Below are positions 27,126-36,300 of a DNA stretch of 64,000 nucleotides, piece by piece. Source of the DNA: Kitasatospora sp. MAA19 (GTDB taxonomy: Bacteria > Actinomycetota > Actinomycetes > Streptomycetales > Streptomycetaceae); assembly GCF_029894125.1 (NCBI RefSeq), contig NZ_JARXYZ010000029.1:1-64000 (forward strand), given 5' to 3'. Positions within the stretch are counted from its first letter, which is position 1, and every line of letters starts with the position of its first letter. Under the pieces are notes generated by a model. That model ran no database searches. It worked only from the letters and a program-made list of their open reading frames with translations, and was not told the origin of the DNA. The translations under genes were made by a program, and so were the position numbers.

Positions 27126-27143
27126 TGGATCGGCCGGTTGGGC

Positions 27144-27368
27144 TCAGTCGACCCGGGCGTCCAGCGCGTCCGCCAGGCTGCGCGGACGCAGGTCGGTCCA
27201 GTTCTTCTCGACGTAGTCCAGGCAGGCCTGCCTGGTCTCCTCGCCGAACACGCTGCGCCAGCCCGCGGGCACGTCGACGAAGGCGGGCCACAGGGCGTGC
27301 TGGTTCTCCTCGTTCACCAGGACCAGGAACGCGCCCTGCTCGTCGTCGAAGGGGTTGGTGCTGCTCAT
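27144..27368 (-). CDS. mbtH: MbtH-like NRPS accessory protein
   Basis: A 74-residue MbtH-like protein. These small proteins bind adenylation domains and are needed for folding or full activity of many of them. Family residues are present: NPFDDEQGAFLVLVNEENQHALWP with the conserved Trp, then VPAGWRSVFG, and CLDYVEKNWTDLRP near the C-terminus. The ATG overlaps the stop codon of the upstream NRPS (ATGA), so it is co-translated with it. As the last gene of the operon it is the only MbtH seen in this window and probably serves several adenylation domains of the cluster. Confidence 0.97.
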   Translation of the reverse strand: MSSTNPFDDEQGAFLVLVNEENQHALWPAFVDVPAGWRSVFGEETRQACLDYVEKNWTDLRPRSLADALDARVD

Positions 27369-30300
27369 CGGGACCTCATCTCGTGGTTACTGGAAACGTC
27401 GTTCACAGGGGCGTCGTTCAACTCGTCACAGAACTCGGTGACCCGCCGCCGGAAGGCGGCCACCACCCGCCGGGCGGTCGGCTCGTCGCAGCCGTCCAGC
27501 GCGTGCACCAGGGCGCACTCCAGCCCGCCGGGCGCGCCGGCCGCGGTCCGCCGCTCCACCAGCTGCAGCAGCAGGTCGACGGCGGTACGGGCGGCCGGGA
27601 CGGCCCGCTCGGCGACCGTCACGGCGCCGGCCCACCGCCGGTCACCGACCGGGTCGGCCCGCACCAGATGGGAGACGGCCGCCCCGAACAGCGGCTGGCG
27701 CCCGGCCTCCCGGGCCGGGTTGACCAGCTCCACCACCCGGTCGAACGGCAGGTCCTGGTGGGCGTGGGCGGCCAGCAGCCGCTCCCGGACCCGCCCGACC
27801 AGGGTGCGGGCGCTCGGGGTGCCGGTGGCGGCGTCCCCGGCGGAGCGGGGGGACGTGTCCACCCGCAGCACCACGGTGTTGACCAGGCAGCCGACCACGC
27901 CGTCCACGGCCTCGTCGTCCCGGCCGGCCAGCGGCACCCCGATCGCGAGGTCGTGCCCCGCGCCGAGGTCGCCCAGCGCGGCCGCGAACGCCGCCTGCAG
28001 CAGCATCCCCGTACCGGCCGAGCAGGCCCGCGCGGCGGCCGCCAGCCGGCGGTGCGCCGCCGGGTCGAGGGCGAACCGGACGGTGCCGGCCGCGCCCGGC
28101 CCGGCCGCCGGGTCGCCGGTGGCGCCCGGCAGGCCCCGCCACGGCGGCAGGGCGGCCAACTCGCCGCTCCAGTACGCCGCTTGCCGGGCGGCCGGGCTGT
28201 CGGGGTGGGTCTCGTCACCGAGCCGCTCCCGCAGCCACAGCGCACAGTCGGCGTACTGCACGGCCGGCGCCGGCCACACCGGAGCCCGGCCCGCCGCCCG
28301 GGCCTCGTAGGCGGAGCACAGATCGGCCAGCAGCGGTTCGAGCGCGTGTCCGTCGACCGCCACGTGGTGCAGCACCAGCAGCAGGGTGTGCCGGTCCGGG
28401 GCGCTGCGCAGCAGGGCGGTGCGCAGCGGCGGCTCGGTCAACAGGTCGAAGCCGCGGTCGAGTTCGGCGGCGATCCAGGCGTCCAGCCGCTCCGGTGGGA
28501 CGTCGGCGGGGCGGGGCTCGGCGGCGGCCTCGACCAGGGCGTCGGCCGGGTCGAGGACGCGCTGCTCGGGGCCGTCCGGACCGTACGGCAGCACGGTCCG
28601 CAGCGCCTCGTGCCGGGCCACCAGGTCGCCGAGGGCGGCCCGCAGGGCGGCGGGGTCGAGCCCGCCGGTGAGGTCGAGAGCCAGGGTGGTGAGGTAGTCC
28701 GGGCGGTGCTCGCCCAGGTAGTTGGCGGTCCACAGGCGCAGTTGGGCGGGGGCCAGCGGCAGCCGCTCGGGCCGGGTCGTGCGGTCGCCGAGCACCGGGG
28801 CGGCGGGGCCCCGGCGGTCGGTGCGGGCCGCGCGGTCGAGCCGGTGGTCCAGCCCGGCCACGGTGGGCTCGTCGAACAGCTCGCTGAGCGGCACGTCGAC
28901 GCCCAGGGTGGACCGGATCCGCCCGGCCAGCCGCATCGCGGCGATCGAGTTGCCGCCGAGGGCGAAGAAGTCGTCCTCCGGCGCGACCGAGGGCACCCGC
29001 AGCACCTCCGCGAACAGCGCCGCCAGGACCTCCCGGCGGGGTGTGCGGGCCGGCGCGGGGGCCGGCTGCTCCGGCGGCGGCCGCAGCGCGGCCGTGTCGA
29101 CCTTGCCGTTGGCGTCCAGCGGCAGCGCGTCGACCGGGACGAGCACGGCGGGCACCAGATGGCGCGGCAGGCGCTCGGCCAGCCGGCGGCGCAGCTCGCC
29201 GACGGCCAGCGGCCGGTCGGCGACCACGTACCCCACCAGCGAACGGCCCGCCGGGCCGGCCCCGTGCGGCACCACCCGGGCGGCGGTCACACCGGGTTCG
29301 GCGCAGAGCGCGGCCTCGATCTCGCCCGGCTCGATCCGGAAGCCGTTGATCTTCAGCTGCCGGTCGGCGCGCCCGAGGAAGTGCAGCCGGCCCTCGACGT
29401 CCCAGTGGCCCAGGTCGCCGGTGCGGTACAGCCGGCCTCCCGGCGGGCCGTACGGGTCGGCGATGAAGCGCTCGGCGGTACGGGCCGGGGCACCGTGGTA
29501 GCCCTCGGCCAGGCCCTCGCCGCCCAGGTGGATCTCACCGGGGACGCCCGGCGGCACCGGGCGCAGGGCGGCGTCCAGCAGCAGCACCCGGGTGCCCGCG
29601 AGCGGGCGGCCGATCGGGACGGCCTCGTCCTCGCGGACCGGACCGGCCGGGATCTCGTAGCCCAGGGCGAAGGTGGTGCTCTCCACCGGTCCGTACAGGT
29701 CGAGCAGCCGCTGGTCGGGGGCGGCCCGCCGGGCCCGGGCGACCGCCGCCGGGGGGACGACGTCGCCCCCGGTGCAGATCAGGCGCAGCCGGGCGAGGGC
29801 CGCCGGGATCTGCTCGGTGAGCACGTCGAACAGGCCGGCGGTCAGCCAGGCGGCGGTGACGCCGCCCTGCTCGACGGCCCGGACGTAGTCCGCCGGGGCC
29901 AGCTCGCCGGGCGGGGCCACCACCACCTGGCGTCCGGTCAGCAGCGGCATCAGCAGCTCGTACACCATGAGGTCCCAGGCGTGCGGCGAATGGAACAGCA
30001 CCCGGTCGTGGTCGGGGCCGTACCAGAGCGGGTCGTCGGCCAGGGCGAGGATGTTGCGGTGGGTGACGGCGACGCCCTTGGGGCGGCCGGTCGAGCCCGA
30101 GGTGTACAGCAGCTGGGCGACCTGCCCGGGCGACACGGCCGGGCCGGGGTTGCCCGGGCTCCCGCCCGCCTGCCGGGCCGCCGCCACCAGGGCGGCGTCC
30201 AGCAGCAGTTCGGTGCCCGCCTCGGCGGCGAGCGCCCGCCGCCGCTCGGCCGGGAACGCCTGGTGCAGCGGGACGCACACGGCGCCGAGCTTGGCCAGCG

Positions 30301-33300
30301 CCAGCATCGCCACCGGCACCTCCGGGGAACGCGGGAGTTGCAGGGCGACCCGCGTCCCGGGCCGCACCCCGAGGCCGGCCAGGTGGTGGGCCAGCCGGTT
30401 GGCGTCGGCGTTGAGCTCGCCGTAGGTGGTGGTGGCGTACGGCGGGGTCGCGTGCGGCGGGGTGGTGGTGGCGACGGTGGTGCCGTCGCCGTGCCGCAGG
30501 GCGACCCGGTCGGGGTGGTCGGCGGCCAGCCGCTCGAACCGCGCGCCGACGGAGGACGGTTCGGCGGCGGCCGAGGGGCCGGTGCCCCAGGCCCGCAGCC
30601 CGGCCCGCTGGACGGGTGGCAGCAGGTCCACCCGGCCGGTGGTCAGGTCCGCGCCCGGACCGGCCAGTGTGGCGCAGGCGGTGGTCAGCAGGGTGCGCAG
30701 CCGGTCCGCGTCGAGGTGCCGGTCCAGTTCGGCGGGGCGCAGCTGGAGCCGCACGTCCAGGCCGTCCCGACGCGGCAGCACCACCAGCGAGAGCGGGTAG
30801 TGGGTGCCGTCGTACGGCTCGACGGCGCCGATCCGCAGGCCCGGCACGGGCTCGGCGAACCCGGTCTCGTCCAGGGGGTAGTTCTCGAAGACCAGGGAAC
30901 TGTCGAAGAGCCGCCCGGCGCCGACGGCCTCCTCGACGGCGGCAAGCCCCAGGTGCTCGTGGTCCAGCAGCTCGGTGCGCTCCCGCTGCAGCCGGACGGC
31001 GAGCTCGCGCAGCGGCTCGCCGGGGTGCAGCCGGGCCCGGACCGGGACGGTGTTGATCAGCAGGCCGACGAGCCGTTCCGCGTCCGGCAGTTCGGCCGGG
31101 CGCTGGGCGACGGTGGTGCCGAACAGGACGTCGTCGCGGCCGGTGAGGTGGGAGAGCACCAGGACCCAGGCCGTCGACACCAGCGAGCCGAGCGTCACCT
31201 CCCACCGCGCGGCGCGCGCCCGCAGCCCGGCGGTGAGCTCGGCGGGCAGGGTGAAGACGGTCGTCGACGTTTCGTCGGCGGCGGCGGCGCGGCCGTCCTG
31301 GCCGGTCTCTCCGTCGCGCCCGGGTCGGCCGACCCGGGTGGGCTCGGCTCCGGCGAGGGCGGCGCGCCAGGCGTCGCGGGCGGCCGCGTCGTCCTGCCCG
31401 GCCAGCCAGTCGAGGTAGGCGCGGTAGGACGGCGCCGGGGGCAGGTCGGCGCCCTGGTGCAGCACGAGCAGTTCGCGCAGCACGATCGGTACCGACCAGC
31501 CGTCCAGCAGCAGGTGGTGGTGGGTGAAGACGAGCCGCCAGCGGTCGGCCGCCAGCCGGAGCAGGGTGAAGCGGATCAGCGGCGGCGTGTCGACGGCGAA
31601 CGGCCTGCGGTCCTCCTCCGCATACCGCCGGGCGGCGACGGACCGCTCCGGCTCCGGCCGGTCGGCGAGGTCCAGGCTTCGCCACGGCAGGGCCACCGCC
31701 GCAGGGACGACCTGCTGCGGTGGCCCGGACTCGCCGGTGGTGAAGGCCCCGGCGAGCTGCGGGTGGCGCACGAGCAGTCGGCGGGCGGCCTCGTGCAGCC
31801 GCTCCGGGTCGATCGCGCCGGTGAGGTCGAGGACGAGCTGCACGACGTACGGATCGCGGTGCCCGTCACGGACGGCGTAGCGGGAGTGGAACAGCAGGCC
31901 GCTCTGGAGCGGGGTGGCGGGCAGCACCTCGGCGACGGCGGCGGCCGCAGATCCCCCGGAGGTATCGGCGCCCCCGCCCCGCCCGGGCAGGGGCGCGGTG
32001 AGTGCCTGCTCCCAGCGGGCGGCGAGTTCGCCGACGGACTCGGCGTCGAGCACGCCGGTCGGCCAGGCCCACTCGACCCGCAGCTGCGGTCCGTCCGGGC
32101 CGGCCTCCACGAAGGCGTCCACCGAGAGGGTGTGCGCGAGCGGCAGGGCCGGGTCGGACTCGCCCCGGAGAGTGCCGGGGACCGGCTGCCAGGGGCCGCG
32201 CCGGGTGGTGTCGAAGCGGCCCAGGTAGTTGAAGGCGATCGGGGCCGAACGCGCGGGCAGGGTGCCGCAGCGCCGGAGCAGACCGTACGTCAGGCCCCGG
32301 TGGGGGGTGGCCCGCAGCCGCTCACGGGCGGCCGCGACGGCGCGGGACAGGTCGTCGGCGCAGACCGGGCCCGGGGCGGCGGGTTCGGCCGGGCCGACGT
32401 CCAGCAGGACGGGGTGGATCACCGTGAACCAGCCCAGCGTCCGGGAGAGGTCGAGGCCGTCGAGGGCGGGGAGTTCCGGGTCGCGGCCGTGGCCCTCGAC
32501 GTCCACCAGGAGCGGGCCGCCGGTGGTGCGGGCCCGCCAGCCGCGCAGGGCGGCGGCCAGGGCGCCGAGCAGGATCTCCGGTACGGCGGCGCCCAGTTGG
32601 TCGGGCAGGTCGGTCAGCAGGGCGGCGGTGGCGCCGCCGTCCAGGGTGGTGCGCAGGGATTCGGCGCCGGCCGTGGTGTCGCGGGCGCGGTCCAGCGGCC
32701 GGGTGCCGATCGTGCCGGTGCCGGCGGTCAGCAGCCCGTGCCAGTGGGTGCGGTCGGCGGCCACCGCCGGGTCCACCTCGGCGGCTCGCAGCGCGCGGGA
32801 CCAGTCGGCCGCCGTGACGGGCACCGGGGCGAGGGCGGCCGGGCGGCCGGACGTGGCGGCCTGGTGGGCCTGGGCGAGGTCGTCGAGCAGGATCCGCCAG
32901 GAGACCCCGTCGACGGCGAGGTGATGGATCACCACCAGCAGGAGGCCGCTGTGGCGGCCGTCGAACCAGACCGCCCGCAGCAGCTCGCCCCGGTAGGGGT
33001 CGAGTCGGCGTCGGGCGTCGCGCCGCTGTTCCGCGACCAGCTCCAGGACGGCCGGCCCCGGGTCGCCGTCGGGGCCCAGGGGGAGGCCCTCGCGGTCGAG
33101 GTCGATCCGGTGCAGCAGCGGGGCCGCCGGGACGGACCCGGCGGGGCGGACCTCGAAGGCGAGGGGCTCGCCCGGCGCCCCGGTCAGGCGCATCCGCAGC
33201 GCGTCGTGGTGGTCGACGAGGTGGTGGAGGGCGGTGCGCAGGGTCTGCTCGGTGGTGCCGGGCGGCACCTCGCACAGCAGCGACTGGGCGTAGCCGTGGA

Positions 33301-36300
33301 TCGGACCGCCGCGGGCCGCCAGCCAGTCCGCGATCGGCGTGGGCGCCAGCGGCCCGCCCGAAGGTACGGACGGCAGGCTCCCGCCCGAGGGCGCGGGCAC
33401 CGCCGGCCGGGCGGCCGGGGCGCCGCCGGCCGCGGTGGCGAGGGCGCGCGGGGTCTGGTGGGTGAACACGTCCTTCGGCGTGATCGGCACCCCCGCCGCC
33501 CGGGCCCGGGTGGCCAGTTGGATGGCCAGGATGCTGTCTCCGCCCAGCCGGAAGAACCCCTCCGACGGCCCCGGGCGCTCCCGGCCCAGAACGGTCCCGA
33601 ACAGCGTCCGCAGCTGCTCCTCGGCCGGCGACCCGCCGTCCGGCCCCGCGCCCGGCCCGGCGGCAGGTCGTGAGGAGTCGGCGGCGGGCGCGGCGGGCGC
33701 TCCCGCCGCGCCGGAGGCGCCCAGGGCGTCCAGCACGTCCGGGGCGTCCAGGGCGTCGAACGGCGCCGACGGATCGGCCAGGGCGCCCGCCAGCAACCGG
33801 CCGAGGCCCTGCGCCAGCCGCTCGGCGGTCTCCGCGTGGAAGTGGCCGGTGCTGTACTCCAGGACGCCGTGGACCGTCCCGTCCGGCTGCTCGGTGAACT
33901 CGAAGAGCAGCGGGAACTTGGCCATCACCCGCTCGGGTCGGTACGGCCGCCCGACCAGCCCGGGCAGGGTGACGGCGGGCCGGCGCCCGGCGTGCAGGGT
34001 GATCATGACCTGGAACAGCGGGTGGCAGCCGAGTTCGCGGTCGGGCGCGAGCGCGTCCACCACCCGGTCGAACGGCGCCCGGTCGTGGGCGAAGGCGGTG
34101 AGGTCGGCGTGCCGGACCCGGTCGAGCAGTTCCGCGAAGCCCGGGCGGCCGGAGAGGTCGGTGCGCAGGGCCAGCGGCTGGGCGAAGTAGCCGACCAGGT
34201 CGTCCAGCGCGGGTTCGGCGCGGCCGGCCGTGACCGTGCCGAGCACGAGGTCGGTGCCCGCGCCGGACCGGGCGAGCAGGCAGGCGACGGCCGCGTGCAG
34301 CACCATGAACAGGGTTGCCCCCTGCCGGGCCGCCAACTCCGATGCGGCGGACACCAGTTCGGCGTCCCAGTGGAACTCGGCGGCGGCCCCGCGCAGCGCC
34401 GCCCCAGCCGGCGGCTCGTGGTCCACCGGCAGCGCGGTGCGCTCCGGCGCGCCGCTCAACACCGCGCGCCAGTGGGCCAGTTCGTCCACCAGCGGACTGC
34501 CGGGGTCGTCGCCGGCGCCGAGCATGCGGTGCTGCCAGAGCGTGAAGTCGGCGTACTGGAGCGGCAGTCGGGGCCACTCGGGGGTCCGGCCGCGGGCCCG
34601 GGCGGCGTAGCCGGCGGCCAGGTCGCGGGTCAGCGGGAGCAGCGACTGCTCGTCGGCGGTGATGTGGTGCAGGACGATCAGCAGGACGTGCTCCTCGGGC
34701 CCGGCGCCGAGGACGGCCAGGCGCCAGGGCGGGCCCGCTTCGAGGTCGAACGGACGGTGCACCTCCTCGGCGAACGCCGCGTCCAGGGCGTCCGGTTCGA
34801 GGTGCCGGACGGTCAGCGGGACCGGCGGGTCGGCGAGGATCCGCTGGCTGGGCCGGCCGTCGGTGGCGGGGAACACCGTGCGCAGGCTCTCGTGCCGCCG
34901 CTGGACGTCGCCCGCGGCGGCCCGCAGCGCCGCCAGGTCGAGCGGCCCGGTCAGCCGGGCGGCCAGCGGGACGTGGTAGGTCGACTCCTGGTCGCCGAGC
35001 CGGTGCAGGAACCACAGGCCGCGCTGGGCGTACGAGAGCGGGATCCGCTCGGGCCGGGGGCCGGCCTGCGGGCGCTCGGAGCCGACCGGCGGCACGGCCT
35101 CGGCAGCACCCCGGCCGGCGCCGCTCCGAGCGCCGATCCGGGCCGCCAGGCCGGCCACCGTGGGCGCCGCGAAGACGTCCCGGATGGTCAGCTCGGCGGG
35201 CAGTTCGGCCCGGGCGCGGACCACCAGCCGGTTCGCCGTGAGCGAGTCGCCGCCGAGGGCGAAGAAGCTCTCGTCCGCGCCGAAGCCGTCGGCGCCGAGC
35301 AGTTCGGCGAACAGCCGGTGCAGCCGCAGCTCGCGCTCCCCGCGCGGCGCCCGGCCCCGGCCACCGTCCCGGCCATCGCCGCGGCCGTCCGCCGGGGCGG
35401 TGGCCAGGGCCCGCAGCCGGTGCTCGTCCAGCTTGCCGTTGGCGGTCAGCGGGAAGGCGTCGACGGCGTGCAGGGCGGTCGGCACCAGGTGCTGCGGGAG
35501 CACCTGCGGCGCCCGGTCGGCGGCCTCCCGTACGGCCTCCCGGGTGCCGAGCAGATAGGCGGTCAGCGTCCGGTGCCCGGGCTCCCGTTCGGTGGCCAGG
35601 ACGGCGGCGCCGGAGATGCCGGGCAGCGCGGCGAGCACGGCCTCGATCTCGCCCGGCTCGATCCGGTAGCCGCGGATCTTCACCTGCCGGTCGGTGCGGC
35701 CGAGGTGTTCCAGTTCGCCGTCGGGGCGGCGGCGGGCGCGGTCCCCGCTGCGGTACATCCGGGTGCCGGGCGGGCCGAACGGGTCGGCGACGAAGCGCCC
35801 GGCGGTCAGGGCGGGGCGGCCGAGGTAGCCGCGGGCGAGGCCGGGACCGGCCACGTACAGCTCGCCCGGCAGGCCGTCGGGCACCGGGCGCAGGGCGGCG
35901 TCCAGCAGGTGGACCCGCAGGTCCGGCAGCGCCTCGCCGACGGTCGCGGTGCCGGCGGCGGTCGCGGCGGCGTCCAGGTCGCCGGCCGTGACGTGCACGG
36001 TGGTCTCGGTGATGCCGTACATGTTGACCAGCCGGGGCGCGTCGTCCGGGTGGCGCAGGTACCAGTCCGCGAGCCGCCACGGTTCGAGCTGCTCGCCGCC
36101 GAGGACGACGTAGCGCAGGGCGAGCCGGGCGCTCGGGCCGGGGTGGGCGGCGTCGGCGGCGGCCAGCTGGGTGAACGCCGAGGGGGTCTGGTTCACCACC
36201 GTGACCCGCTCGTCGGCGAGCAGGTGCAGGAACTCCTCGGGCGAGCGGGCGGTGTCCCGGGGGACGACGACCAGCCGGCCGCCGTGCAGCAGGGCGCCCC

